Positions 8,097-16,870 of a DNA stretch of 64,000 nt are shown here, piece after piece; the first letter of the stretch is position 1; each line of letters opens with the position of its first letter. The translations under genes and the position numbers were made by a program. The stretch is from Iodobacter arcticus (GTDB lineage: Bacteria; Pseudomonadota; Gammaproteobacteria; Burkholderiales; Chitinibacteraceae), in assembly GCF_042664895.1 (NCBI RefSeq), contig NZ_JBHTBQ010000035.1, positions 124,001 to 188,000 of the forward strand. The letters are read 5' to 3'. The notes beneath the pieces were generated by a model. It was not told the origin of the DNA, ran no database searches, and worked only from the letters and a program-made list of their open reading frames with translations.

Positions 8097-9377
8097 TTAC
8101 TTCCCTTCGTAAACGTTGGAAATCATCATTGCAAGTTCAGCCAAGGCAACCGTGCGTTGTTCACCCGCGCCTTCACCATTGAGTGTTTTAAGGTTTGCAG
8201 ATTGCGTTTCTGCTTCTGCCTCGCCAATCACCACCGCAAACCGCGCCTGACTGGCATCGGCTTTTTTAAACTGAGATTTAAAGCTACCACCACCACAGTG
8301 TAAAACCACTTTCAGACCTTTAGCGCGCAGTTGCTGAGCCGTGGCAAAAGCCAAGTGCCCAGCGGCATCGCCAAGGTGAACAATATACGCATCAGGTGCG
8401 GCAAGCGGTACAGGAACAGCTTGCTCTTCTAGCAACAATAAAATGCGCTCAATCCCCAGACCAAAACCAACTGCAGGGCAAGGCTTGCCGCCAAGCATCT
8501 CCACCAGCGTGTCATAACGGCCACCACCCGCAATCGTGCCTTGCGAGCCCAGATCACTGGTCACCCACTCAAACACCGTGCGGTTGTAATAATCTAGGCC
8601 ACGCACCAGGCGCGAATTCACTTTATAAGTAATCCCGGCTACATCAAGCAAAGCCTTCAAGCCTTCGAAATGCTGGCTCGATTCTTCACCCAGAAAATCG
8701 CTCAATTTAGGCGCATTTTCAGCCATTTCTTGTAAAGCAGGGTTTTTAGTATCCAGAACGCGTAATGGATTGGTATAAAGACGACGCTTGCCATCTTCAT
8801 CCAAAATATCAATAAACTGCTCTAAATAGGCAATCAGTGCATCACGATGCGCGGCACGCTCTTCCTTATCGCCCAAAGAATTAATTTCTAAGCTGACATT
8901 TGTTAAGCCCAAACGCGCCCAAAGATCAGCCAGCATCAGGATAATTTCCGCATCCACATCGGGCGTTGCCATACCAAACGCCTCAACACCAATCTGGTGA
9001 AACTGACGATAGCGGCCTTTTTGCGGGCGCTCGTGACGGTACATCTGCCCCATATACCAAAGACGCTGGGTTTGATTATAAAGCAGGCCATGCTCAATGC
9101 ATGCACGCACGCAGCCTGCTGTGCCTTCTGGGCGCAAGGTTAGCTTTTCACCATTGAGCTTGTCTTCAAAAGAATACATTTCTTTTTCTACAATATCGGT
9201 GTGTTCCCCAACGCCACGAATAAACAGATGGGTCGATTCCACAATCGGCATACGAATGTTTTTGTAGCCGTAAGCGGCCAGCCAATCACGCGTGACCTGC
9301 TCAAAATAAAGCCATGCTGGGGACGCATCCGGCAGAACATCGTTCATGCCGCGAACACCTTGAATCTGATTTGACAT
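8097..9377 (-). CDS. hisS: Histidyl-tRNA synthetase
   Basis: HisS (426 aa) charges tRNA-His. The ATG at 9377 gives MSNQIQGVRGMNDVLPDAS, the family N-terminus; an upstream TTG in the same frame falls inside a repeat element. Class II motifs are seen: motif 2 region RPEGTAGCVRACIEHG and RHERPQKGRYRQFHQ, histidine motif RGLDYYNRTVFEW, and motif 3 region GGGRYDTLVEMLGGKP...GFGLGIER. The C-terminal anticodon-binding domain is present. There is no good Shine-Dalgarno sequence ahead of the start, where the TAGGGTGGGC repeat begins 11 nt upstream. Confidence 0.97.
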   Translation of the reverse strand: MSNQIQGVRGMNDVLPDASPAWLYFEQVTRDWLAAYGYKNIRMPIVESTHLFIRGVGEHTDIVEKEMYSFEDKLNGEKLTLRPEGTAGCVRACIEHGLLYNQTQRLWYMGQMYRHERPQKGRYRQFHQIGVEAFGMATPDVDAEIILMLADLWARLGLTNVSLEINSLGDKEERAAHRDALIAYLEQFIDILDEDGKRRLYTNPLRVLDTKNPALQEMAENAPKLSDFLGEESSQHFEGLKALLDVAGITYKVNSRLVRGLDYYNRTVFEWVTSDLGSQGTIAGGGRYDTLVEMLGGKPCPAVGFGLGIERILLLLEEQAVPVPLAAPDAYIVHLGDAAGHLAFATAQQLRAKGLKVVLHCGGGSFKSQFKKADASQARFAVVIGEAEAETQSANLKTLNGEGAGEQRTVALAELAMMISNVYEGK

Positions 9378-9388
9378 TGAATTTACTA

Positions 9389-9506
9389 TGTAGGGTGGGC
9401 ATGTTTGTATGCCCACGCAGTTTCGGAGGATGGGTAGCTTATCTCACATACCCATACGGCAAATTATATACATCTGTACGTGTAGGCAAAAACGCTTTGC
9501 CCACCC
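9389..9506. repeat. Palindromic TGTAGGGTGGGC repeat element between ispG and hisS
   Basis: The element opens with TGTAGGGTGGGCAT and closes with GCCCACCC, giving terminal inverted repeats. It contains two hairpins: GTGGGCAT/ATGCCCAC-like at its left end and TGGGTA...TACCCA in the middle. The same opening sequence with the same hairpin recurs at 38011. It occupies nearly the whole ispG-hisS gap. Confidence 0.65.
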
Positions 9507-9522
9507 AACAAACCACACTGAC

Positions 9523-10806
9523 TTAAATCACCTTCAGCGCAATCACCTTAGGGCGCACTTCCACTTCCTGGCGCTTGATGCCGCCTTCGCCATAACGGGT
9601 CTGCACATAATCCAGCACAATGGACTGGAAAGACTCGCTGATTTGATCGCCTTTCAGGGTAACGGTTTTTTCGCCGTCCACATAGACCGGGCAAACAGGA
9701 ATCTCGCCAGTACCCGGTAGAGAAATCCCGACATCAGCTAATTTGGATTCGCCCGGGCCATTCACCACACAGCCCATAACCGCAACAGTCATGTCGGCCA
9801 CGCCCGGATATTGCAAACGCCAAATAGGCATTTGCTCGCGCAAAAATGATTGAATGCTGGACGCCAATTCCTGAAACACCGTTGAAGAAGTACGGCCACA
9901 GCCAGGGCATGCGGTTACTAAAGGCGTAAACGAGCGTAAACCCATCGTTTGTAGAATTTCTTGCGCCACAATAATTTCAGTACGGCGATCCCCGCCCGGC
10001 TCTGGCGTCAGCGAAATACGAATCGTGTCGCCAATCCCTTCTTGCAGAAGCACGGACAATGCCGCCGTTGAGGCCACAATTCCTTTCGATCCCATACCCG
10101 CTTCGGTTAAACCCAAATGCAGAGGGTAATCGCAACGTGCAGCCAAGGATCGGTAAACCGAGATCAGATCTTGCACATGCGATACTTTACAAGAAAGTAA
10201 AATTTGATTCGGGTCTAAGCCCCAGCTAATCGCTTGATCAGCCGATTCCAGCGCCGAAACAATCAACGCCTCACGCATGACCGCATCAGCAGATAAAGGT
10301 TGTGCGAGCTTAGCATTAGCATCCATCAGCTTGACTACAACGGCTTGATCGAGCGAGCCCCAGTTCACCCCAATCCGTACTGGCTTTTTGTACTTAATCG
10401 CCTGCTCAATCATAAACGCGTATTTTTCATCACGCTTACTGCCCTTACCCACATTGCCCGGGTTAATACGATATTTGGCCAGAGCTTGCGCACACTCCGG
10501 GTAATCTCTCAGCAAGCGATCGCCATTAAAGTGAAAATCACCCACCAAAGGCACATCGCAACCCATTGCATCCAGATTGGCACGAATCGTGGCCACCTGA
10601 GCAGCCGCTTCCGGGCTATTTACGGTAATACGAACCAGCTCAGAGCCTGCTTTCCACAGCTCATACACCTGCTGCGTGGTAGCAGCGGCATCCGCCGTAT
10701 CGGTATTGGTCATGGACTGCACCACCACGGGGTGATCGCTGCCCACCCATACATTGCCAACCTGAACCTGGCGTGTTTTACGGCGGGGAATTGAAATGGT
10801 TGTCAT
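9523..10806 (-). CDS. ispG: 4-hydroxy-3-methylbut-2-en-1-yl diphosphate synthase IspG (GcpE)
   Basis: IspG (427 aa) is the [4Fe-4S] enzyme that reduces methylerythritol cyclodiphosphate in the MEP isoprenoid pathway. It starts MTTISIPRRKTRQVQVGNVW and contains HPVVVQSMTNTDTAD, the SCKVS segment, and the cluster-binding TACPGCGRTSS and MGCVVNGPGESK motifs with the expected cysteines. It has the TIM-barrel plus reductase domain length without the plant-type insertion. It starts 3 nt after the rodZ-like gene. Confidence 0.97.
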   Translation of the reverse strand: MTTISIPRRKTRQVQVGNVWVGSDHPVVVQSMTNTDTADAAATTQQVYELWKAGSELVRITVNSPEAAAQVATIRANLDAMGCDVPLVGDFHFNGDRLLRDYPECAQALAKYRINPGNVGKGSKRDEKYAFMIEQAIKYKKPVRIGVNWGSLDQAVVVKLMDANAKLAQPLSADAVMREALIVSALESADQAISWGLDPNQILLSCKVSHVQDLISVYRSLAARCDYPLHLGLTEAGMGSKGIVASTAALSVLLQEGIGDTIRISLTPEPGGDRRTEIIVAQEILQTMGLRSFTPLVTACPGCGRTSSTVFQELASSIQSFLREQMPIWRLQYPGVADMTVAVMGCVVNGPGESKLADVGISLPGTGEIPVCPVYVDGEKTVTLKGDQISESFQSIVLDYVQTRYGEGGIKRQEVEVRPKVIALKVI

Positions 10807-10809
10807 GGT

Positions 10810-11694
10810 CTACTTCAGCTCGAAAGTGGCTACATAGCCGCGGGTATAAGTGGTCAAATCCACGATTTGATTACGGAAAACAAGCTTGGTCTGGGGGGCA
10901 TTACCAATTTTCAAGCGATAAGGCGCAACACCAGCCACACTTTTAGCCATGCCGGGCTTGAGCAATTCGCTCACTAATTTTGCACCGGTTGCGTCTTGCA
11001 CTTGCACCCAAGAATCTTGCAGCACAGAAATACTCAGCTCACCTTGTGAAGGCAACGCTGCCGCAACTTCACTCGCTTTAAGTGCAGGCACACTCGCTGC
11101 AACAGATTTTGCGGCCACAACACTGGCTACACTTGCCACGCTGGCAACCTCGGCAGGCACAGCACTAGCATGATTCTCTGTGACAGCCGCTTCGCTTGCC
11201 GCCTCAAGCACCACCGGCGGAAGTGCCGTAGTAGATGAAGCCACTAATTCGGGCTGAGCCGGTTGTTGCAAATACCAAACCACCCCACCCACACCGGCAG
11301 CAAAAGCCACCAGTACCACGAAGGCCAATAAAATTGAATTTGTTCTGCCCCCTGTCCCCAGTAGCACAGAAGCATCTTCGTTCACACGAGGCAGGGCAGC
11401 TTGCTGCCGCTCTTGCGGCAGGCAAGATTCCAAATGAGCCAGTAAGGGAGCCATTGGCAAATCGAGGAAGCGAGCGTAATTACGAATAAATCCGCGCACA
11501 AATGTATTGCCAGGCAATTCATCAAAGCGCTCATTTTCGATCGCATCAATTTGGCGTGGCGTGAGTTTCAGCTGAGCCGACACCTTGTCGAGCGTATAGC
11601 CCAACGCTATCCGACGCGCTTTTAAAGCTGCACCCGCAGATAAAACGGCATTTTGTGGCTCTGAAGAGGAATCAATTATTTCGGTCATACTCAT
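10810..11694 (-). CDS. rodZ: RodZ-like cytoskeleton protein (HTH plus DUF4115)
   Basis: This 294-residue protein has an N-terminal Cro/CI-type HTH (about residues 22-90, with LKARRIALGYTLDKVSAQLK and ENERFDELPGNTFVRGFIRN), one membrane segment (about 119-140), an Ala/Val/Ser-rich periplasmic linker, and a C-terminal DUF4115 domain (SVLQDSWVQVQDATGAKLVS). This is the architecture of RodZ, which links MreB to the cell wall machinery. It lies between the pilus TPR gene and ispG, as in many beta- and gammaproteobacteria. The start could be ATG 11694 or 11688. Confidence 0.85.
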   Translation of the reverse strand: MSMTEIIDSSSEPQNAVLSAGAALKARRIALGYTLDKVSAQLKLTPRQIDAIENERFDELPGNTFVRGFIRNYARFLDLPMAPLLAHLESCLPQERQQAALPRVNEDASVLLGTGGRTNSILLAFVVLVAFAAGVGGVVWYLQQPAQPELVASSTTALPPVVLEAASEAAVTENHASAVPAEVASVASVASVVAAKSVAASVPALKASEVAAALPSQGELSISVLQDSWVQVQDATGAKLVSELLKPGMAKSVAGVAPYRLKIGNAPQTKLVFRNQIVDLTTYTRGYVATFELK

Positions 11695-11701
11695 CCGTTA
11701 A

Positions 11702-12439
11702 TCAATCATACGAACCGCTTAATAAGCGGGCCATTTCTTGCGAATCGGGGAATTTCTTGCGTAATTGCTCTGCCAGCTTATTTTCTGACTCTTTGTTGCC
11801 AATCTGGTGCTCTAACTGAACACCTAACCAAAGTAATTCGGCACTCGCAGGCGCTAATCGCTGTAATTCTGCGTAGTAACGCTTAGCCAAGCCCGTATCT
11901 TTATTACGCATGCCGTACTCAACCAGCTTTGCCCTTGCCGCTAAATTATCCGGGCGAATGCGCAAGGCCCGCTCAAAATAAGTACGGGCACTGGCTTCAT
12001 CACCATTTTTTAATGCGCATTGCCCTGCTGCTAACAGCGATTTATCGGGCGTACTATAAAGCGCATTTTTTTGCGTGGCTAATAGGAATTGAATGCCTTC
12101 CTGATACTGCCCTTTCTGGCACAAATACCAACCATAGTTATGATTAATATCTGCATCATTCGGAGACAACTGCACAGCACGCATAAACGACTGCCTGGCA
12201 GCTTCTTCCTCGCCTAACTCAGCATGAATCAAGGCCATAATATTATGTGCGGGCGCATAAGAGGCATTCACAGCAAGGGCTTTATTCACTTCTTCAATCG
12301 CTACTGCATATTGCCCGCGCTTTAAATACTCAGCACCCAATTGCGTTCGCAATGAGGCCCTGTCTTCCTCCCCTTCTGCAGCACCTGCTAAGGGAGTAGA
12401 AAATAAGACTGCCATCATTACGAACGCACTTAATTTCAT
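11702..12439 (-). CDS. pilW: Type IV pilus biogenesis TPR protein PilW/PilF
   Basis: This 245-residue protein has a signal peptide (MKLSAFVMMAVLFSTPLAGA) and several TPR repeats such as YLKRGQYAVAIEEVNKALAV and NHNYGWYLCQKGQYQEGIQF. It matches PilW/PilF, the pilotin-like TPR protein needed for secretin PilQ assembly or stability. The signal here lacks a clear lipobox cysteine, unlike the classical lipoprotein form. Its ATG overlaps the rlmN stop by 4 nt. pilU lies elsewhere in the window (56.5 kb). Confidence 0.85.
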   Translation of the reverse strand: MKLSAFVMMAVLFSTPLAGAAEGEEDRASLRTQLGAEYLKRGQYAVAIEEVNKALAVNASYAPAHNIMALIHAELGEEEAARQSFMRAVQLSPNDADINHNYGWYLCQKGQYQEGIQFLLATQKNALYSTPDKSLLAAGQCALKNGDEASARTYFERALRIRPDNLAARAKLVEYGMRNKDTGLAKRYYAELQRLAPASAELLWLGVQLEHQIGNKESENKLAEQLRKKFPDSQEMARLLSGSYD

Positions 12440-13596
12440 TGGGTATCGCCACTCTGAGGATGAAAAATAATTGCTTGTGCATCACTCGCCAAGCGCTTCT
12501 CAACGCGGCGGGTTTTATCTAATACTTGTCCGGCTAATTGACCACAGGCTGCATCAATATCATCACCGCGGGTTTTGCGCACCGTGGCGATATAGCCAGC
12601 GTTAATCAAAATATCACGAAACCGCATAATGGCATCCCGTTGCGAGCGCTTATAGCCCGAATTAGGGAAGGGATTAAACGGAATCAAATTAAATTTACAC
12701 GGCACATCACGTACCAAGGCCACGAGTTCGCGCGCGTTTTCTACGCTGTCATTAATACCATCGAGCATCACATATTCGAAGGTAATGAAATCACGCGGCG
12801 CCTTTTCTAAATAACGTGTGCACGCTGCTAATAACTGGTGCAGCGGGTATTTTTTATTGATTGGCACGATATCATCACGGATTCTATCATTAGGCGCGTG
12901 TAAGGACACCGCTAATGCCACCGGACAGTCTTCACGCAAGCGATCAATCGCGGGCACAATACCTGATGTAGACAAGGTGACACGGCGGCGAGACAAGCCG
13001 TAAGCATTGTCATCGAGCATCAGCTTCATGGCAGCCACCACATTATCGTAGTTCGCCAGCGGCTCGCCCATCCCCATCATCACCACATTAGACACAATGC
13101 GGGTATCGCCATTTCTATTATCAACCAAGCCCGCATCACCCAGACGCGAAGCATCAAGTGACATGCGACGATTGGCCCACCATAGCTGGCCAATAATTTC
13201 AGCCGTGCTTAAATTACGGTTAAAACCCTGACGCGCCGTTGAGCAAAAGCCACAATCAAGCGCACAGCCCACCTGACTTGACACGCAAAGCGTACCGCGG
13301 TCGTCTTCGGGAATAAACACCGCTTCAACGCCGTTGCCCGTACCCACATCCAGCAGCCATTTGCGCGTGCCATCTTTGGCAATTTGCTCGGCCATCAAGG
13401 CGGGCGGTGTGACTGCTGCATCTAAGGCCAGTTTTTGCCGAAACGATTTGGCGATATCGGTCATCGCATCAAAATCTGGCTCGCCACGTTGATGAATCCA
13501 TTTCATCAACTGTTTGGCGCGAAACGGCTTCTCGCCATATTGCGCCATCAACTCGGCCAAACCCGCCGCATCATAATCCAACAAATTAACTGACAT
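12436..13596 (-). CDS. rlmN: Dual-specificity 23S rRNA/tRNA (adenine-C2) methyltransferase RlmN
   Basis: RlmN (386 aa) is a radical SAM methylase acting on A2503 of 23S rRNA and A37 of some tRNAs. The radical SAM motif is CALDCGFCSTARQGFNRNL (Cx3Cx2C). MGMGEPLANYDNVVAAM and SLHAPNDRIRDDIVPINKKY are family signatures, and the second catalytic cysteine lies in DDIDAACGQLAGQV. Length is normal. It is the first gene of the leftward run that continues to hisZ. Confidence 0.97.
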   Translation of the reverse strand: MSVNLLDYDAAGLAELMAQYGEKPFRAKQLMKWIHQRGEPDFDAMTDIAKSFRQKLALDAAVTPPALMAEQIAKDGTRKWLLDVGTGNGVEAVFIPEDDRGTLCVSSQVGCALDCGFCSTARQGFNRNLSTAEIIGQLWWANRRMSLDASRLGDAGLVDNRNGDTRIVSNVVMMGMGEPLANYDNVVAAMKLMLDDNAYGLSRRRVTLSTSGIVPAIDRLREDCPVALAVSLHAPNDRIRDDIVPINKKYPLHQLLAACTRYLEKAPRDFITFEYVMLDGINDSVENARELVALVRDVPCKFNLIPFNPFPNSGYKRSQRDAIMRFRDILINAGYIATVRKTRGDDIDAACGQLAGQVLDKTRRVEKRLASDAQAIIFHPQSGDTQ

Positions 13597-13734
13597 TACT
13601 CTTACCCACTATAAAAATCACTACTCAGCTACCACAGCTGCGAGATGTGCCAAGCAAGTTACTATGCAGCTTACTGCCCAGCACATTACTCACAATAAAC
13701 CCGCCAGACACAAAGCATCCGGCAAGCTTAACAA

Positions 13735-14160
13735 TTAGCGGCTGTAAACTTCGGATGATGCAAAGAAGTAAGCGATTTCGATCGCTGCGTTTTCAGCAGA
13801 ATCAGAACCGTGTACTGCATTTGCATCGATAGAATCAGCGAAATCAGCACGGATGGTGCCAACCGCTGCTTCTTTAGGATTTGTTGCGCCCATCAGGTCG
13901 CGGTTTTTCAAGATTGCGCCTTCGCCTTCCAATGCTTGAATCATGACCGGACCAGAGATCATAAAGTTCACCAGATCATTAAAGAAAGGACGAGCAGCGT
14001 GTACAGCGTAGAAGCCTTCAGCTTCAGCGCGGGACAGTTGCTTCATCTTAGCAGCAACAACCTTAAGGCCTGCTGATTCAAAACGATCGTAAATCTTACC
14101 AATTACGTTTTTAGCTACTGCATCAGGTTTAACGATAGAAAGTGTGCGTTCGATAGTCAT
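13735..14160 (-). CDS. ndk: Nucleoside diphosphate kinase
   Basis: Ndk (141 aa) transfers the gamma phosphate between nucleoside triphosphates and diphosphates. It starts MTIERTLSIVKPDAVAKNVI, and the phosphorylated histidine is H117 in NAVHGSDS. A GGAG precedes the start ATG. There are 138 bp between it and rlmN with no confident terminator, only a weak hairpin at about 13703-13723. It is probably its own transcription unit. Confidence 0.97.
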   Translation of the reverse strand: MTIERTLSIVKPDAVAKNVIGKIYDRFESAGLKVVAAKMKQLSRAEAEGFYAVHAARPFFNDLVNFMISGPVMIQALEGEGAILKNRDLMGATNPKEAAVGTIRADFADSIDANAVHGSDSAENAAIEIAYFFASSEVYSR

Positions 14161-14352
14161 GTAATTCTCCAGAGGGTGGTTTTATAAGCAAAATATTTGC
14201 AGCGTATAAAAAACTCGGCTAGCCTGCTTGCAAATCATGCAAGCTACACGGGATTAGATCAATTTTTTATACGTAAATTCAATTGGCAACAGACAAAAAT
14301 AGCGTCTCAACAACCCTGTTTTAGCCCGCAAAAATTGGATTAGCCGAACATT

Positions 14353-14535
14353 ATAACAAATTCAAGTGAAATCGGCTGATGAACTGGTCTTCTATCAATA
14401 AAGCGCCATTTGCATCAGCAACGAGCACTGATAACAAATCCAAGCGAAACCGGCTGATGAACTGGTCTTCTATCAATAAAGCGTCATTTGCATCGGCAAC
14501 GGGCACTCATCACAAATTCAAGTAAAACGGGCGAA
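14353..14535. repeat. 78-bp tandem repeat, about 2.4 copies
   Basis: Copies start at 14353, 14431 and 14509, each opening with an ATAACAAATTCAAG-like sequence; the first two are nearly identical over 78 bp and the third is partial. A more diverged trace, including CTCAAGTGAA and then an ATGAAC, continues to the start of the SPOR gene at 14614. It fills most of the gap between ndk and that gene. The repeat length is a multiple of three. Confidence 0.8.
14379..14525 (+). CDS. Possible 48-aa ORF spanning the tandem repeat
   Basis: An ATG in repeat copy 1 reads through copy 2 in the same frame to a TAA in copy 3. It encodes two near-identical units beginning MNWSSINKA. There is no clear Shine-Dalgarno sequence and no family is recognised. 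It may simply be an accident of an in-frame repeat, so I report it only as a possibility. Confidence 0.2.
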   Translation: MNWSSINKAPFASATSTDNKSKRNRLMNWSSINKASFASATGTHHKFK

Positions 14536-14613
14536 TCAACGATCAAGCCCATCATGCGCCAGCCATTCCGCCATTTAGCAAGCGCTCCTAACCAACTCAA
14601 GTGAAGCAAGCCA

Positions 14614-15366
14614 ATGAACGACGCTCTAGACCCCATTCTTCAACAAGAAGCTCAGCGCAAACTAAAAGTTCAACTCGCATGGCGACTGGGTATTGCTGCC
14701 ACATTAATTGTGCTGGCGTTATTTGGCATTAACTGGCTTGATCGCCAAAAAGATACTCCAACCGCCATCAACACCCCAACACCCATTGCAGCACCCATCG
14801 CAGAACCAACACCCGAAGCGCTTCCCATTCCCAGCACTCCGCCCATAGCCAGTGCAGCGATAGAAGCCAGCAGCACCTTAAGCATCAGCACACCCATCGC
14901 ATCAAGCTCGGCATCCGGGTTAATTGCTGGCGCAGCACACAAAAGCCTGCCCACGCCAACAAATACCCCGGCCAACAAGCCCACTTTAAAGTTAGAGCCC
15001 ATCGTGCCAGCACCCAGTAGCAAACCGGCACCAGCCACAAGCCTCCCCGCCATCAACTCGCCAATGACTGAAGCCCCTAAACCGGGCATAGCCACACCGC
15101 AAGCCGCCACAGCAACGCCTGTCGTACAGACACCTGCGGCCTACCCGGCGGCACAGCACAGCCCCAATGGCTACACCGTGCAAGCGGGCGTTTTCTTACA
15201 AACACAAAACGCAGACAAGTTACTCAGCCAACTCAAAGCCGCAGGCGTTCCCGCTTACACCGAAACCCGTGTGCAAATTGGCCCGTTTAAAGACAAAGCC
15301 AGCGCCGATGCAGCAGCAGCCAAGCTAAAACGCATGGGCATCAACCCTGTTGTGCGTGGTAATTAA
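14614..15366 (+). CDS. SPOR domain protein (cell-division/FtsN- or DedD-like)
   Basis: This 250-residue protein has a cytoplasmic head (LQQEAQRKLKVQLAWRLG), one membrane segment at about residues 24-42, a long Pro/Ala/Thr/Ser-rich periplasmic linker, and a C-terminal SPOR domain (about 175-250: YTVQAGVFLQTQNADKLLSQ to MGINPVVRGN). SPOR domains bind glycan strands stripped of stem peptides at the septum, so a role in division is inferred. Whether it is FtsN or DedD cannot be decided from this sequence. Confidence 0.8.
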   Translation: MNDALDPILQQEAQRKLKVQLAWRLGIAATLIVLALFGINWLDRQKDTPTAINTPTPIAAPIAEPTPEALPIPSTPPIASAAIEASSTLSISTPIASSSASGLIAGAAHKSLPTPTNTPANKPTLKLEPIVPAPSSKPAPATSLPAINSPMTEAPKPGIATPQAATATPVVQTPAAYPAAQHSPNGYTVQAGVFLQTQNADKLLSQLKAAGVPAYTETRVQIGPFKDKASADAAAAKLKRMGINPVVRGN

Positions 15367-15402
15367 CCGCTTCATTCAAGATGAACTTCACGAGGATTAG
15401 AT

Positions 15403-15855
15403 ATGCAGCAATACTCACTTAGCCTCAGCGATCAAGACGATAAACTGATTCATCAAGGAATCATCGCACCACTACGTGCTTACAACCAAAGCCAAGCAGT
15501 CCCCAGCGAGCACCGGCCCCTTGTGATTGCAATAAGGGATAAAGATGAGCAGGTGATCGGCGGCCTATGGGGCCACACCCACTTTGACTGGCTGTTTACA
15601 GAGTTATTAGTGGTACCAGAATCACTTCGCGGCCAAGGTATTGGCACAGCCCTGATCAAACAAGCCGAACAAGAAGCAATTTTGCGGGGTTGCCACGGTG
15701 CATGGCTCGATACATTTGAATTTCAAGCAAGAGGCTTTTATGAGCAACTTGGCTACAGCTGCTTTGGTGAGCTAGCGGACTACCCCAAGGGGTTCGCTCG
15801 CTTTTTTATGCAAAAAAGACTTGTCAGCTCAACGCCGCCTGAAAAAAATCTGTAA
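15403..15855 (+). CDS. GNAT family N-acetyltransferase
   Basis: This 150-residue protein has the GNAT acetyl-CoA loop ESLRGQGIGTALIKQAE (R/Q-x-x-G-x-G/A) and the following GCHGAWLDTFEFQARGFYEQ, GYSCFGELADYPKG segments. The latter resemble small GNATs acting on amines or aminoglycosides, but the substrate is unknown. A GAGGA lies seven bases before the start. It is convergent with the next gene. Confidence 0.85.
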   Translation: MQQYSLSLSDQDDKLIHQGIIAPLRAYNQSQAVPSEHRPLVIAIRDKDEQVIGGLWGHTHFDWLFTELLVVPESLRGQGIGTALIKQAEQEAILRGCHGAWLDTFEFQARGFYEQLGYSCFGELADYPKGFARFFMQKRLVSSTPPEKNL

Positions 15856-15868
15856 TCAGTAGCAGGAA

Positions 15869-16333
15869 TCATGGCCTAAAGTGCTTACAGACAGCGATCC
15901 ACTGCTGCAGGGGTTCGCTGTCTTCATCAGTAAGACATTCGCTAAGCTCAAACCCCAGCTTTTGCACCACCTTGATTGAAGCAGCATTATCTGGGTTGAT
16001 TTGCGCCAAGACCTCACTGACCTCGGCACTTGAAAATGCGCGATGAAGCAGCTCGCCCACCGCCGCCGTTGCAAAGCCTTGGCGCTGATAAATAGGAAAA
16101 ACGCCATAGCCAAGCTCTATGCGCCCATTAATAGGTGGATGCTTAAAACCACAACTTCCAAGCACCACTTGATCAAAGCGACGCAATATATAAAACGGCC
16201 TTGCCCAATGCTCTGCTACCCCAGCGTGCAGCATCTGAATAGCACGTTCGGCAACAAAGGAAGGGAGCAAGCCATCAGCATCCGCCTGAGCACATGCGTG
16301 TAAGTCGACAATGGATATGGCTTGTAGCTGCAT
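15869..16333 (-). CDS. GNAT family N-acetyltransferase (RimJ/RimL type)
   Basis: This 154-residue protein shows the RimJ/RimL-like pattern GRIELGYGVFPIYQRQGFAT and VLAQINPDNAASIKVVQKLG, which form the acetyl-CoA site and the helix before the last strand. The target may be a protein N-terminus or a small amine; this cannot be told. A strong GGGAGGGG precedes the ATG, and it follows the next GNAT gene by 11 nt on the same strand. Confidence 0.85.
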   Translation of the reverse strand: MQLQAISIVDLHACAQADADGLLPSFVAERAIQMLHAGVAEHWARPFYILRRFDQVVLGSCGFKHPPINGRIELGYGVFPIYQRQGFATAAVGELLHRAFSSAEVSEVLAQINPDNAASIKVVQKLGFELSECLTDEDSEPLQQWIAVCKHFRP

Positions 16334-16344
16334 TGCCCCTCCCT

Positions 16345-16866
16345 TTAATTAGGTAGCTCTATCCGATCAAGCACATACAGCACTAAATGCTCTTCATGAA
16401 CAAATACGCCATCAACCAACATGGCGTTTTTCTCAAAACCATAAAGCTCAAAGCCCAAAGCGTAATACAGCGCTTTTGCACTCTTATTTTCTATATTCAC
16501 GCTCAAGGTTATTTGCACAATATGAGGATCTGAATAAGCATCATCAAGCAGCGTTAATAATAAGCGGCGGGCAATGCCTTTTTTTCGCTGCGCTGCTTGG
16601 GTATAAACGCCAAATATATTCGCCTTATGCTTTAATTTTGCAGCGCAATTTTTCCTTAATCCTGCAATCGCAATTAGCTCTGCCTCCACAAAAACACCAT
16701 AAACGGCATCTTGTGGATCACTCAATAGCTGCGAAAAACTTTCAATGCTTCTGGCACGCACTTCTTCTGCATTTGGCATAAATGAGGGGGGAGAATCTTG
16801 CACGGCCTCTAGCCGAATCGCCTTGAGGACGGCAGCATCATCGGGAGTTAGTTTCCTAATTTGCAC
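16345..16866 (-). CDS. GNAT family N-acetyltransferase
   Basis: GNAT protein of about 173 residues with the acetyl-CoA motif QAAQRKKGIARRLLLTLLDD and LSVNIENKSAKALYYALGFE. I chose GTG 16866 (VQIRKLTPDDAAVLKAIRLE) because an AGAGGG lies nine bases upstream and the family usually starts at this IRxLTPxD motif; a TTG at 16890 is the longest alternative. It begins 4 nt after the fbpC stop, so it is probably cotranscribed with the iron transporter genes. Substrate unknown. Confidence 0.8.
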   Translation of the reverse strand: MQIRKLTPDDAAVLKAIRLEAVQDSPPSFMPNAEEVRARSIESFSQLLSDPQDAVYGVFVEAELIAIAGLRKNCAAKLKHKANIFGVYTQAAQRKKGIARRLLLTLLDDAYSDPHIVQITLSVNIENKSAKALYYALGFELYGFEKNAMLVDGVFVHEEHLVLYVLDRIELPN

Positions 16867-16870
16867 CCTA

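Noticed and set aside
14670..15110. 146-codon Gly/Ala/Met-rich frame on the minus strand
   Set aside because: It mirrors the Pro/Ala/Thr linker of the SPOR gene and has no independent support.
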